Made by a program: the position numbers and the translations under genes. Of a stretch of 64,000 nt of DNA, positions 11,567 to 20,263 are shown in pieces (the first letter of the stretch is position 1; each line of letters starts with the position of its first letter). The notes below the pieces were generated by a model. It was not told the DNA's origin. It was given only the letters and a program-made list of their open reading frames with translations, and did not search any database. The stretch is from the NCBI RefSeq assembly GCF_007558815.1, contig NZ_VLTJ01000008.1:62001-126000 (forward strand). Reading direction: 5' to 3'. This DNA comes from Verticiella sediminum (lineage in GTDB: Bacteria; Pseudomonadota; Gammaproteobacteria; Burkholderiales; Burkholderiaceae_B).

Positions 11567-12544
11567 TTAACTGATCCTGATGTCGGCGCTCTTGACCAGC
11601 GCCGCGATGTCGCGGGATTCCTGCGCCATGAACTCCGCCAGTTGGACGCCCGTCATCGACATCGGCGCTTCGCCTTCGCGAGCGGCCATCTCGACGAACG
11701 ACGGATCGGCCTGGAGACGCGCGATTTCGTCGCTCAGGCGTTGGGCGATCGAGGCGTCCAGGCCCGCCGGCGCAATCAGCGCGTACCAGCCGGAGAAGCT
11801 GTAGCCGGGAACCGATTCCGCGATGGGAGGAATGTCCGGAAACGCCGCCAGCCGCTGCGGCCGAGTGATGCCCAGCCCCGTCAGGCTGCCGGCGTGGATC
11901 TGCTCCGAGACGGCGGACAGGCCGAAGAACGCCACGTCGACCACGCCGCTCATCAGGTCCGGCACGAGCGCGGAAACGCCCCTGTAGGCGACATTGACGA
12001 CATCGATGCCTCCGATCTGCTGCAGCACCCGCCCTTGCAGGTCGACCGACGTGCCCACGCCCGACGACCCGAAATTGACTTTTCCGGGGTACTGCCTGGC
12101 GTAGGCGATCAGATCGGCGGCCGTCTTGGCCGGAAAGCCCGGGCGCGCCGCCAGCACGCCGCAGGATTCGAGCACGGTGCAAACCGGCGTGACCTGCTTC
12201 AAGGCGTCGTAGCGCACCGCGGTGTTGACCAGGGGAATGATGATGTGGTTCTTGGCCACCAGGGCCAGCGTGTAGCCGTCCGGCGGCGACGAGATCAGCC
12301 TTTCGGTGCCGATGATCCCGCCGGCTCCCGGAATGTTCTCGACGACGACCGCCGTGCCCAGCCCCCGGTTCAGGTGATCGCCCACCCGCCTGGCCAGTTT
12401 GTCCACGGAAGACCCCGCGGAATTCGGCGTGATCAGGCGTATCGGCCTGGACGGATACGGATCGGCGCGTACGGCCGTCAAAGGCAGGGCGGCGCCGAGC
12501 ACGGCAGCCGTGCCGAGGAATCCGCGCCTTGAAAGCTTGTGCAT
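11567..12544 (-). CDS. Bug-family periplasmic solute-binding receptor
   Basis: 325 aa tripartite tricarboxylate transporter (TctC/Bug) receptor. The N-terminus MHKLSRRGFLG is a twin-arginine type signal, unlike the Sec signals of the other Bug proteins here, and is followed by DPYPSRPIRLITPNSAG, the family opening. The ligand loops match the family, for example VVENIPGAGG and APDGYTL (here PPDGYTL). GGAGGAG lies seven bases before ATG 12544, which decides the start over an in-frame ATG at 12604. No TctA/TctB membrane partner is in the window. It precedes the carboxylesterase. Confidence 0.9.
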   Translation of the reverse strand: MHKLSRRGFLGTAAVLGAALPLTAVRADPYPSRPIRLITPNSAGSSVDKLARRVGDHLNRGLGTAVVVENIPGAGGIIGTERLISSPPDGYTLALVAKNHIIIPLVNTAVRYDALKQVTPVCTVLESCGVLAARPGFPAKTAADLIAYARQYPGKVNFGSSGVGTSVDLQGRVLQQIGGIDVVNVAYRGVSALVPDLMSGVVDVAFFGLSAVSEQIHAGSLTGLGITRPQRLAAFPDIPPIAESVPGYSFSGWYALIAPAGLDASIAQRLSDEIARLQADPSFVEMAAREGEAPMSMTGVQLAEFMAQESRDIAALVKSADIRIS

Positions 12545-12635
12545 GTTGTCTCCTCCCATGTGCCTCGTTCGCGCCGTGCGGTTTGACGCGAAAGAGGCCG
12601 CCATTGTTTAGGCGAGGCAGGAGTTTCTCCAAGCG

Positions 12636-12676
12636 AAAAAAACGAGCGCATTGTGTCGTGGCGGGACACAATGCGC
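12636..12676 (-). terminator. Rho-independent terminator of the LysR gene
   Basis: Perfect 12-bp inverted repeat GCGCATTGTGTC (12646-12657) and GACACAATGCGC (12665-12676) with a 7-base loop, starting eight bases past the LysR stop. On the minus strand it is followed by a T7 run (A7 at 12636-12642 on the plus strand). It should end the LysR transcript before the Bug operon, which then needs its own promoter. Confidence 0.85.
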
Positions 12677-12683
12677 CTGGCGC

Positions 12684-13586
12684 CTAGGTGCGAGGGTCGG
12701 CTCTGAGCAATTGCGCCATGCAGTCCCACAGCGCCTGCGCAGGAATGCCGAGCCGGGCTTGCCGGCGTACCAGGTAGATGCTCCGTTGCAGTGTGGGGGC
12801 GGTCAGCGGGACGGCCACCAGCCCGGGTATGAAGCCGGCCAGAAGCTTGGGTACCGGCGCGACGAATTCCCCGGACTTCAGATAACCCAACAGCGAGGAC
12901 AGCAGCCCGACTTCGTAGAACCAGGACAGCTCGATGTTCGCTTGGGCCAGGGACTTGTCTATGAGTTTCCTGGTCGATACGTGAGGCTTGAAGCCGACGA
13001 TCTTCCAGGCGTTCAACTCTTCCCAGCACATGTCGGTACGTTGGGCCAGCGGGTGCTCGACACTGCAGACGACGACGAACGGGTCCGTCGCGATGAGCTC
13101 GGAAATCAGGTCGCGCTGAGCATCCAGGACCGTGGTGACCGCGAACTCGACTTCATGGTTCAGGACCGCCGCGGTGATGTGCGAGCCTTCCCCGTCGCGC
13201 AGGTTGACGTGCACGTCGGGGAAGTCGCGCTTGAACGCCGCGACGGCGACGGGGAACTGGGAAAAGGCCACGGTCGCAATGCAGCCCACGGAGATCTGAC
13301 CCTCCAGTCCCAGCGCCACGCGCGACACTTCCTCCACGCAGTCGTCCAGCGCGTGCAGCAAGGGTTCGGCCCGGGCCAGCAAGTGTCTTCCCAGCGGGGT
13401 CAGCTCCATGTTGCGGGTGCTGCGCTCCACGATGGGGCCGCCTATCGACATCTCCATCTTGGCGATCCGCTTGCTCAGTGCGGACGGCGTGATGGCAAGC
13501 GCGTCCGCGGCGCGATTGAAGCTGCCTTGCCGCGCCAGCTCGAAAAGCGCCCGCAGATCGGGAACGTTGTAGTTGATGCGCGTCAT
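12684..13586 (-). CDS. LysR-family transcriptional regulator
   Basis: 300 aa. N-terminal winged helix: NVPDLRALFELARQGSFNRAADALAITPSALSKRIAKME, with recognition helix PSALSKRI around residues 33-40. The C-terminal effector domain begins near 90 (GQISVGCIA). ATG 13586 gives the usual short lead-in; an earlier in-frame ATG at 13616 is less likely. It lies between two Bug receptor genes on the same strand and is a likely regulator of the Bug-esterase-AtuA operon. Confidence 0.9.
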   Translation of the reverse strand: MTRINYNVPDLRALFELARQGSFNRAADALAITPSALSKRIAKMEMSIGGPIVERSTRNMELTPLGRHLLARAEPLLHALDDCVEEVSRVALGLEGQISVGCIATVAFSQFPVAVAAFKRDFPDVHVNLRDGEGSHITAAVLNHEVEFAVTTVLDAQRDLISELIATDPFVVVCSVEHPLAQRTDMCWEELNAWKIVGFKPHVSTRKLIDKSLAQANIELSWFYEVGLLSSLLGYLKSGEFVAPVPKLLAGFIPGLVAVPLTAPTLQRSIYLVRRQARLGIPAQALWDCMAQLLRADPRT

Positions 13587-13726
13587 GGCGTGACTGACCC
13601 GTAGGGGGCGACCCACCGCCGTTGCGGCGTGTGCACGTCGGCATCGGCGTGCCGCCGATGCGCAGCGGTGCAGGCCCGGGCGGGCCGGTGGTCTTCGCTG
13701 GCCTCGAGTGTACGCGCAAGGCCCGG

Positions 13727-13764
13727 CCCGGCACGCCGGGTCACGGCGACGCCGGCGTGCCGGG
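13727..13764 (-). terminator. GC-rich hairpin downstream of the Bug gene
   Basis: Arms of 13 bp, CCCGGCACGCCGG (13727-13739) and its exact complement (13752-13764), with a 12-base loop. It lies 57 bases past the Bug stop on the minus strand and before the LysR start. There is no T-run, so it may be a Rho-independent-like pause, a 3' stabiliser or a dispersed GC repeat. Confidence 0.45.
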
Positions 13765-13820
13765 CGCGCCCGCGCATCAGGCCTGCGCGAGAGCGGCGTC
13801 CGTCACGCTCGCATCGAACC

Positions 13821-14792
13821 TCAATCGAGCACGATCTGGTTCGTGGCGATCACTTCGCGCCAGCGTGCCTGGTCTTGATCGAGATAGGTGCGGATCTCGC
13901 CCCTCGAGCGCGGCTGCTGCACGATCAGGCCCAGGCCGTTGAAGGTCTCCCGGAAGGTGGCGTTCTGCATCGCCGCGTCGGCCGCTTCGCGCAGCACGTC
14001 CAGGGCGGCCGGCGGCGTGCCCGCCGGCGCGGCCAGGCCGAACCAGGTAGTCGCCTGGTAGCCCGGGTAGCCGCTCTCGGCGATGGTGGGCGTGTCGGGC
14101 AGGGGGGCGAGCCGCTCGGCCGACGTCACGGCGAGCGCCTTGAGCTTGCCGGCACGGATCAGGGGCAGCGAGGTGCTCACCACGTCCATCATGAACTGGA
14201 CGTCGCCCGCCATGAGCGCGGTGAGCGCCGGCGCGCTGCCGTTGTAGGGCACGTGCATGGCCTGCATGTCGGCGCGCCCCTTGAGCATTTCGGCCGCCAG
14301 ATGCACGGGATTGCCCCGGCCGACGGATGCGTAGTTGAGCTTGCCGGGGTTGGCCTTGTCGTAGGCCACCAGGCCCGGCACGTCGGACGCGGGCACCGAC
14401 GGGTTCACCACGGCGACCATCGGTATCTCGGCGATCACGGCGAAAGTCTGTATCTGGGCAGGATCGTAGGACAGGCTGCGATACAGCAGCGGGTTGAGTA
14501 CCGCACTGGCGCTGCTGGCCATGAGCAGGGTGTAGCCGTCGGGCGCGGCGCGGGTCAGTTGGGTAGCGGCGATCTGGGTGTTCGCGCCGGGTTTGTTCTC
14601 CACGACCACGGGTTGGCCGAGCCGCTCGCTCATGCCTTGGGCGGTGGCGCGCGCGAGCTGGTCCGCCGAGCCGCCGGGCGCATAAGGCACGATCAGCGTG
14701 ATCGGGCGCTCGGGGAAGGCCGCATGGGCCATCGAGGCCAGGGCCAGGCAGGTCAGGGCGCCGCCCAGTGCGGCGCGCAAGGTGTGATGCAT
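13821..14792 (-). CDS. Bug-family periplasmic solute-binding receptor
   Basis: 323 aa TctC/Bug receptor. Sec signal MHHTLRAALGGALTCLALASMAHA (residues 1-24), then FPERPITLIVPYAPGGSADQ. Ligand loops VVENKPGANT and APDGYTLLMAS match the family. GGAGGA upstream of ATG 14792 fixes the start over a much longer in-frame reading that runs into the acyl-CoA synthetase gene. It follows that gene by 34 bases, so the probable ligand is a carboxylate that is then CoA-activated. Confidence 0.9.
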   Translation of the reverse strand: MHHTLRAALGGALTCLALASMAHAAFPERPITLIVPYAPGGSADQLARATAQGMSERLGQPVVVENKPGANTQIAATQLTRAAPDGYTLLMASSASAVLNPLLYRSLSYDPAQIQTFAVIAEIPMVAVVNPSVPASDVPGLVAYDKANPGKLNYASVGRGNPVHLAAEMLKGRADMQAMHVPYNGSAPALTALMAGDVQFMMDVVSTSLPLIRAGKLKALAVTSAERLAPLPDTPTIAESGYPGYQATTWFGLAAPAGTPPAALDVLREAADAAMQNATFRETFNGLGLIVQQPRSRGEIRTYLDQDQARWREVIATNQIVLD

Positions 14793-14826
14793 CTCGGGTC
14801 TCCTCCTGAGTGTTGGGCGCCGCGCC

Positions 14827-16326
14827 TCAGATGCGCCGCGTCTGTCCCTGCCAATAGGGCTCGCGCAGATGGCGCTTGGCGATCTTGCCGTTTTCGTCGC
14901 GCGGCAGGGCATCGCGGATCTCGATGATCCGGGGTATCTTGAAGCGCGCCAGGCGCTGCGACAGCCAGTCGATGATGCTGGCCGAATCCAGCCGCGCGCC
15001 GGGCTGCGGCTGCACCATGCCGAGCAGCCGCTCGCCGTACTCGGCGTCCGGTATGCCGAACACCACGCAATCGCCCACACCGGGGTATTGCAGCAGTTGG
15101 TGTTCGATCTCGGCGGGATAGATGTTCACGCCTCCCGAGATCACCATGTTCGAGGCGCGGTCGCACAGGAACAGGAAGCCGTCCTCGTCCAGATAACCCA
15201 TGTCGCCCAGGCAGACGAGCCCCTCGTGCTCGATCTCGGCGCGGGCCTGGGGGCGGTTGCGATAGGTGAAATCGGGGTAGGCCGGCTGGCGAAAGAAGAT
15301 GCGGCCGATCTCGCCGGCCGGCACCGGGCGCTGCCCATCGTCCAGGATGCGGATGACGGCGCCGTCGATGGGCAGCCCGGCGGTGCCCGGCCGCGTCAGG
15401 GCGTGCTCGGAAGTGGCCAGGGTGATCATCCCGCCTTCGCTGGAGCCGTAGGTTTCATGGATCACCGGGCCGAACCAGTCGATCATCGCCCGCTTGACCT
15501 CGGGCGCGCACGGCGCGCCGGTGGAGCCGATGAAGCGCAGCGAGGATACGTCGTAGCGGCGCCGCACGTCCTGCGGCAACTGCAGCAGTCGTACATACAT
15601 GATCGGTACCAGGTAGGTGGTGTCGATGCGCAGTTCCTGCACGAGCCGCAGGAAGTCCTCGGCATCGAAGCGCGGCATGAGCGCAAGCAGCTCGGCATTC
15701 TGCAGCGCGGTCTGGGCGAAGGCACTCGGCCCGCTGTGGTAGATCGGCGCGGTCATCAGCGCGCGGCAGCCGGGCCGCAGCCCGAAGGCGATCTCGGCGA
15801 TGCGCTGGGTGGCCTTGGTGCGCGCGGCGGCTTGCTCGAGCGGCACGGGCAGGCGTACCACGCCCTTGGGCCGGCCGGTGGTTCCGGAGGTGTAGGCCAT
15901 GTGCGCGCGCGGCGCCACGACGGGGCCGTCGTAGGGGCGCTGCTGTGCAAGCCAGGGCTCGTAGGCCGTGGCGCCGGCATGTGCAGCCGCGTCGCCGACG
16001 ACGAGCACCGGCACGCCGTCCGGGACGGCGGCCCGCACCGGGCCGAGCAGCGTGTCGCCGGCGATCAGCAGCCTGGCGCCGCTGTCCTCGAGGATGTAGG
16101 CGATCTCGGCCGTGGTGAGGTGCCAGTTGAGCGGGCAGTAGTAGCACCCGGCCTGGCGGCAGGCCAGGATCGTTTCGAGAAATTCGATCGAGTTGCGCAG
16201 CAGCACCGCGACCACGTCGCCTTCGCGCAGGCCCAGCGCGCGCCAGCCGCCCGCCAAGCGTTCGGCGCGTTGAGCCAGAGCGGAGCCGGCGAGTGGGCGA
16301 TCCGCGACCAGGACGTCAGCCGGCAT
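14827..16326 (-). CDS. Acyl-CoA synthetase (AMP-forming, ANL superfamily)
   Basis: 499 aa. Activates a carboxylic acid to its acyl-CoA through an acyl-AMP intermediate. The P-loop-like motif is YTSGTTGRPKG in mid-protein. ETYGSSEGG is motif A5 and GDMGYLDEDGFLFLCDR is the hinge. The adenylation lysine lies in DENGKIAKRHLR near the C-terminus. ATG 16326 starts MPADVLVADRPLAG. It is divergent from the LysR gene at 16513 and leads a minus operon with a Bug receptor. Substrate not determinable; long-chain or aryl acids are both possible. Confidence 0.88.
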   Translation of the reverse strand: MPADVLVADRPLAGSALAQRAERLAGGWRALGLREGDVVAVLLRNSIEFLETILACRQAGCYYCPLNWHLTTAEIAYILEDSGARLLIAGDTLLGPVRAAVPDGVPVLVVGDAAAHAGATAYEPWLAQQRPYDGPVVAPRAHMAYTSGTTGRPKGVVRLPVPLEQAAARTKATQRIAEIAFGLRPGCRALMTAPIYHSGPSAFAQTALQNAELLALMPRFDAEDFLRLVQELRIDTTYLVPIMYVRLLQLPQDVRRRYDVSSLRFIGSTGAPCAPEVKRAMIDWFGPVIHETYGSSEGGMITLATSEHALTRPGTAGLPIDGAVIRILDDGQRPVPAGEIGRIFFRQPAYPDFTYRNRPQARAEIEHEGLVCLGDMGYLDEDGFLFLCDRASNMVISGGVNIYPAEIEHQLLQYPGVGDCVVFGIPDAEYGERLLGMVQPQPGARLDSASIIDWLSQRLARFKIPRIIEIRDALPRDENGKIAKRHLREPYWQGQTRRI

Positions 16327-16489
16327 GGCGGAAGCTTCCGTGGGCGAAGGTGAATGAAGGGGGCATGCGTGTCTCCGGGCTGGGATGGCGGCGGCATCGC
16401 CCGGGCATGGCGGGCGGCGGCTTTTTTTCGTTGGCCTAGCGTACCAACGTGCCCAGGTATTGACAATCTCACGAAATCGACCAAGCATG

Positions 16490-16507
16490 TTGTCTTACAG
16501 ACGACAA
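16490..16507. promoter_or_regulatory. Palindrome and repeats before the LysR gene
   Basis: TTGTC-N8-GACAA at 16490-16507 ends five bases before the LysR ATG. The 9-mer GACAATCTC occurs at 16462-16470 and again at 16503-16511, and TTGACA (a possible -35) is at 16460-16465. The arrangement in the 186-base divergent region is what a LysR autoregulatory site would look like; binding is inferred. Confidence 0.45.
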
Positions 16508-16512
16508 TCTCC

Positions 16513-17433
16513 ATGGATCTCAACCTCATCCGGCTTTTCGTCGGCATCGTCGAGGCAGGCAGCATGAGCGAGGCGGCGCGGCGCCTGGGTATCACGCGCT
16601 CGCACGTGAGCCGCCGGGTGCAGGCGCTGGAGCGCGATCTCGGCAGCCAGTTGATCCGCCGCACCACGCGCCGCATCGATCTCACGGCCGACGGCCAGAC
16701 TTTGTACGAACATGCCCAGCGCATGCTGCAGGAACTCGAGCAGGCGCGCGCCAAGCTGCACGAGGCGCATGGCGCGCCGCGCGGGCATGTCCGCGTGAGC
16801 CTGCCCACCGGCCTGGCGGCCATCGGCCTGTCCGCCGCGCTGGCGGAGTTTGTCCGTGCCCAGCCAGGGCTCACCCTGCGGCTGCTGTTGTCCAACCGTG
16901 TGGCCGACCTGGTGGACGCGGAGATCGACGTGGCCGTGCGCGTGCTCGCCGAGCCGCCCGCGGATGCCGTCGTGCGGCATCGCCAGCCCGTGCGCTGGCG
17001 CCTGTGCTGCACGCCGGCCTATCTGCAGCGGGTCGGCGGCATCCAGGCGCCCGAGGATCTCGCGCGCTGCGCGGTGATCTGGCTGCCCGCCGTCAGGCGG
17101 GCGCGCGAACTGGCCTTGCGCCGCGACGGCAGGCGCTGGACCGTGCCGCTGCGGCCCGTGCTGGAATCCGAGGATTTTCCGGTGCAGGCGCAGGCCATGC
17201 GCTCCGGGCTGGGCGTGGCCTTGCTGCCCTCGTATCTGCTGGCGGACGATCTGGCGCAGGGGCGCATCGTCACCGTGCTCGACGACTATCTGCCGGATCA
17301 CGCCGGCGACCTGCTGTGCGTGCTGACCACGCGCAACCCGTATCCCAGCACGGCGATACGCGCGGTCGTGGACTACCTGCGCGAGTGGCTGGACGCATTG
17401 CCGGCGATCGAGCCGGCGGGCAGGCCGGCATGA
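16513..17433 (+). CDS. LysR-family transcriptional regulator
   Basis: 306 aa. Winged helix MDLNLIRLFVGIVEAGSMSEAARRLG followed by recognition helix SHVSRRVQALERDLG (about 30-44). Effector-binding domain from about 90 (GHVRVSLPTG). ATG 16513 is the canonical LysR start; the frame is open to 16354 but that part overlaps the divergent acyl-CoA synthetase gene. Divergent transcription suggests it controls that synthetase-Bug operon. The stop overlaps the downstream acetyltransferase start as ATGA. Confidence 0.92.
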   Translation: MDLNLIRLFVGIVEAGSMSEAARRLGITRSHVSRRVQALERDLGSQLIRRTTRRIDLTADGQTLYEHAQRMLQELEQARAKLHEAHGAPRGHVRVSLPTGLAAIGLSAALAEFVRAQPGLTLRLLLSNRVADLVDAEIDVAVRVLAEPPADAVVRHRQPVRWRLCCTPAYLQRVGGIQAPEDLARCAVIWLPAVRRARELALRRDGRRWTVPLRPVLESEDFPVQAQAMRSGLGVALLPSYLLADDLAQGRIVTVLDDYLPDHAGDLLCVLTTRNPYPSTAIRAVVDYLREWLDALPAIEPAGRPA

Positions 17434-18080
17434 GCGCTCCCGCCCGGCCGCCCGAAGGGGACGCTCCCTCGCGCGGGAAGCACGTCGCGCAGCGACAGGA
17501 CGGGACGCCGGCAAGAGGGCCGGCCCCCACGCTCGTCACCCCGCGCCTGTGCCTGCGTCCCTGGCGCGACGCCGACCTCGCGCCCTTTGCCGCCCTCAAC
17601 GCCGACGCGCGCGTCATGCGCTACTTCCCGGCACCGCTCGCCCGCGCCGAGAGCGACGCCCTGGCCGCGCGCATCCGCGGCCGGCTGGCGAACTCGCTCT
17701 TCGGTTTGTGGGCCGTCGAGATCCCCGGCGTCTGCGGCTTCGCCGGGTTCACCGGCTTGTGCGTACCTGCGTTCGACGCCCCGTTCACGCCCTGCGTGGA
17801 GATCGCCTGGCGGCTGGCGCGGGCGTACTGGGGGCAGGGCTACGCCACCGAGGCGGCGCGGGCGGCGCTGGCCTACGGCCTGGACACGCTAGGGCTGGAC
17901 GAGATCGTCGCCTTCACGGCCCGCGTGAACACGCCTTCGATCGCCGTGATGGAGCGCATCGGCATGCAGCGCGACGTCGGCGGCGACTTCCTGCACCCCG
18001 CGCTGGCGCCTGAGCACAGGCTCGCGCGGCATGTGCTGTATCGGGCGCGGGGCGGGCGCCACGACAGCGGCCGCGCCTAG
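17430..18080 (+). CDS. GNAT-family N-acetyltransferase (RimJ/RimL-like)
   Basis: 216 aa. TPRLCLRPWRDADLAPFAALNADARVMRYFP is the typical start of RimJ/RimL-type acetyltransferases. The acetyl-CoA loop is YWGQGYATEAARAALAYG, followed by ARVNTPSIAVMERIGM. About 30 residues precede the domain (MSAPARPPEGD) and look disordered. Translationally coupled to the LysR gene (ATGA overlap). Substrate unknown; it may acetylate a protein N-terminus or a small amine. Confidence 0.85.
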   Translation: MSAPARPPEGDAPSRGKHVAQRQDGTPARGPAPTLVTPRLCLRPWRDADLAPFAALNADARVMRYFPAPLARAESDALAARIRGRLANSLFGLWAVEIPGVCGFAGFTGLCVPAFDAPFTPCVEIAWRLARAYWGQGYATEAARAALAYGLDTLGLDEIVAFTARVNTPSIAVMERIGMQRDVGGDFLHPALAPEHRLARHVLYRARGGRHDSGRA

Positions 18081-18115
18081 CCTGCGGCCCGAGGCCGGGC
18101 CGGTGCCGGCCGGCT

Positions 18116-18925
18116 TCAGGGGGCGAGGCGACCTTTGAGCAGCGGCTGCGCCAACGCCAGGAACTGCCTGGGCGCCATCTCCACGGCCTGGTGCTTCTGG
18201 CCCGCGAGCACATGGGTAGTGACGGCAGGCAAGTGCGCCGCCAGGAACTGCGCCACCGCATGAAAGGGGGGAGTGGAGTCCGCGCCGACGATCAGGTCCA
18301 GCGGCGCCTGCCGGTCCCGCAGCAGGCCGGTGGGCGCCGGCCCGAGGGCGTGGACCGCGGCGAGCTCGCGCGCGATGGTGGGCACCACGCGCAGGCGGCC
18401 TTCCCAGTCGGGCCAGTGGCGCGCCACCTCCAGGGCCACCGGCGGCAGCCCGAGCACGTCGGTGAGAAAGATGCCGAGCGCGCGTTCGAGGTCGCCTGCG
18501 TCGCTGGCGGCCTGGATGCGCTCGATCAGCGCCAGGTCCGCCATGTAGCCGATCGGCGGCTCGTAGAGCACCAGCGGACCCGCATGGCCGGCCAGGCCGC
18601 AGCCGCCCAGCGCGCAGATGGCGCCGAAGGAGTGGGCGAGCACGGCGGCGTCGCGCCCCAGCGCCTGAACGACGGCGGCGATGTCCTCGAACTCGCGCTC
18701 GATGGCGTAGGGCCCTGGACCGTCCGCGCTGGCGCCGCGGCCGCGGCGGTCCAGCGCATACACGCGATAGTCGCGCGTGAGCGCCGGTATGACGGGATTC
18801 CAGTGGCTGCGCTGGGCGTTGGTACCGTGCACGAGCAGCAAGGGCGGCCCGTCGGTGCCGTGGCGCTGGGCGCCCAGCCGCGTACCGTCGGCGCTAGTGA
18901 AGTGAAGAAGATCCGGGGTATTCAT
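18116..18925 (-). CDS. Alpha/beta hydrolase
   Basis: 269 aa. LLLVHGTNAQRSHW is the oxyanion segment and AHSFGAI holds the nucleophile serine. DRRGRGASADG is the strand-4 turn. A conserved acid lies in IVGADSTPP, and the C-terminal histidine is in LAGQKHQAVEM. Substrate unknown. ATG 18925 starts directly at the domain. It is divergent from the LysR gene at 19229, with 303 bases between, so LysR control is plausible. Confidence 0.85.
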   Translation of the reverse strand: MNTPDLLHFTSADGTRLGAQRHGTDGPPLLLVHGTNAQRSHWNPVIPALTRDYRVYALDRRGRGASADGPGPYAIEREFEDIAAVVQALGRDAAVLAHSFGAICALGGCGLAGHAGPLVLYEPPIGYMADLALIERIQAASDAGDLERALGIFLTDVLGLPPVALEVARHWPDWEGRLRVVPTIARELAAVHALGPAPTGLLRDRQAPLDLIVGADSTPPFHAVAQFLAAHLPAVTTHVLAGQKHQAVEMAPRQFLALAQPLLKGRLAP

Positions 18926-19228
18926 GGATGCTGGATGAGGCCGATCGGCGGCCCGCGCCGTTGCGCGGTGTGCAGGTGCCGGCACGCGGCCGGCAGGACG
19001 GGGCGCGCGAGCGCGTATCGGCGCGTTCGCCTGGCCGGCCATGCGGTTCGCCCGTAGGCTCGGTGCACGCAGCCGGCCAGCCAGGCAGGGTGAATGCGCA
19101 CCGCGAATGACAACACACTCGGCTACCCCGGGCAAGGATGCCGTCGGCGCAACGGACGGCTTTCTTGCCCCTACACTTGGGCCCAACGGCGCGTACGGGA
19201 TCGCGCCGGCGTGGAGCAGGTGAGGAAA
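18926..19228. other. 303-base intergenic region between divergent hydrolase and LysR genes
   Basis: No convincing gene, RNA or strong -35/-10 pair was found. It must hold the promoters for both flanking genes. Short hyphenated GC-rich repeats (GCCGGCACGCGGCCGGC type) occur around 18990-19005. Confidence 0.5.
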
Positions 19229-20176
19229 ATGAAGGACGATCGGTTGCTGGAGATGCGGGTCTTTCGCGCAGTCGTCGAGCACGGGGGTTTCACGGCCGCA
19301 GCGAGAGTGCTGGACGTGAGTCAGCCTTTCGTCAGCCAGATCATCAGTGCCCTGGAGCGCCGGCTGGGCGTGACGCTGCTGCATCGTTCGACACGCACGC
19401 ACAGGCTTACGCCCGAGGGCGAGCAGTTCCTGGCACAGTCGATCCGGCTGCTCGAGGACCTGGAGCAGATGGAACTGCAGATTCGCTCGCCGGTGCCTGT
19501 GGGTGAGCTGCGCGTCAGCGCGCCCATGGCATTCGGCATGGACCAGGTCGTGCCTGCCATGCCGGAGTTCATGGCGCGCTACCCGCAGGTGGCGCTGTAT
19601 CTCTCGTTGTCGGACAGCATGGTGAACCTGCTGCGTGACAACTTCGATGTGGCCATCCGGATGGGGAGGTTGCAGGATTCGTCGCTGATCACCCGCAAGC
19701 TGTGCGACTTGCAACGGGTGGTCGTTGCCGCGCCTTCCTACATCGCGCGTCAGGGACAGCCGGTGACGCCGCAAGGCTTGGCCCAGCACAAGTGCCTGCT
19801 CTGGGCAGGCCCGCTGGATCATCTGAACCGCTGGCCCTTCATGGAGAAGGGCCGCCGACGCGAGCTGACGGTCAGTGGCGACTTTCGCAGTGTGGACGGT
19901 TCGTCGCTGTTCCAGATGTGCGTGGCGGGCATGGGCATCATGCGCCTGGCCGAGCACCTGGCGATCCCGGCGATCCGCCGCGGCGAGTTGGTCTTGCTCT
20001 TGAAGGACTACCAGGCACGCGACGACACGGCCATCCACGTGCTGTACCAGCGCGAGCGCCAACTGGTGCCGCGCATCCGCGCCTACGTCGACTACCTGGT
20101 CGATGTGTTTCGTGAGCCGCCTTGGCTGTCGTCGGGGCCGTCGGAGAGATCGGCGACGTTCTATCGCCACACGTAA
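19229..20176 (+). CDS. LysR-family transcriptional regulator
   Basis: 315 aa. Winged helix from LLEMRVFRAVVEHGGFTAAARVLDVSQPFVSQIISALERRLG, recognition helix QPFVSQII. The effector domain starts near 90 (GELRVSAPMAFG). The C-terminal tail beyond 300 is Ser/Pro-rich. ATG 19229 has GAGGA at 19222-19226 upstream. Located between a divergent hydrolase and the collinear aldolase-TRAP operon, 87 bases before the latter; it is a candidate regulator of both. Confidence 0.9.
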   Translation: MKDDRLLEMRVFRAVVEHGGFTAAARVLDVSQPFVSQIISALERRLGVTLLHRSTRTHRLTPEGEQFLAQSIRLLEDLEQMELQIRSPVPVGELRVSAPMAFGMDQVVPAMPEFMARYPQVALYLSLSDSMVNLLRDNFDVAIRMGRLQDSSLITRKLCDLQRVVVAAPSYIARQGQPVTPQGLAQHKCLLWAGPLDHLNRWPFMEKGRRRELTVSGDFRSVDGSSLFQMCVAGMGIMRLAEHLAIPAIRRGELVLLLKDYQARDDTAIHVLYQRERQLVPRIRAYVDYLVDVFREPPWLSSGPSERSATFYRHT

Positions 20177-20198
20177 TAAATGTCATTGATCTCCGGGG

Positions 20199-20223
20199 AT
20201 AGTTCGCCCGGCGCGCGAACTAT
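20199..20223. promoter_or_regulatory. 9-bp-arm palindrome before the aldolase-TRAP operon
   Basis: ATAGTTCGC (20199-20207) and GCGAACTAT (20215-20223) with a 7-base spacer. It sits 23 bases after the LysR stop and 40 bases before the aldolase start. Spacing and symmetry suit a LysR-type operator or repressor site. A terminator is less likely because no T-run follows. Confidence 0.45.
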
Positions 20224-20263
20224 AGGATGCCGTCTCAGACCAATTTCTATCAGGATGCAGCCC

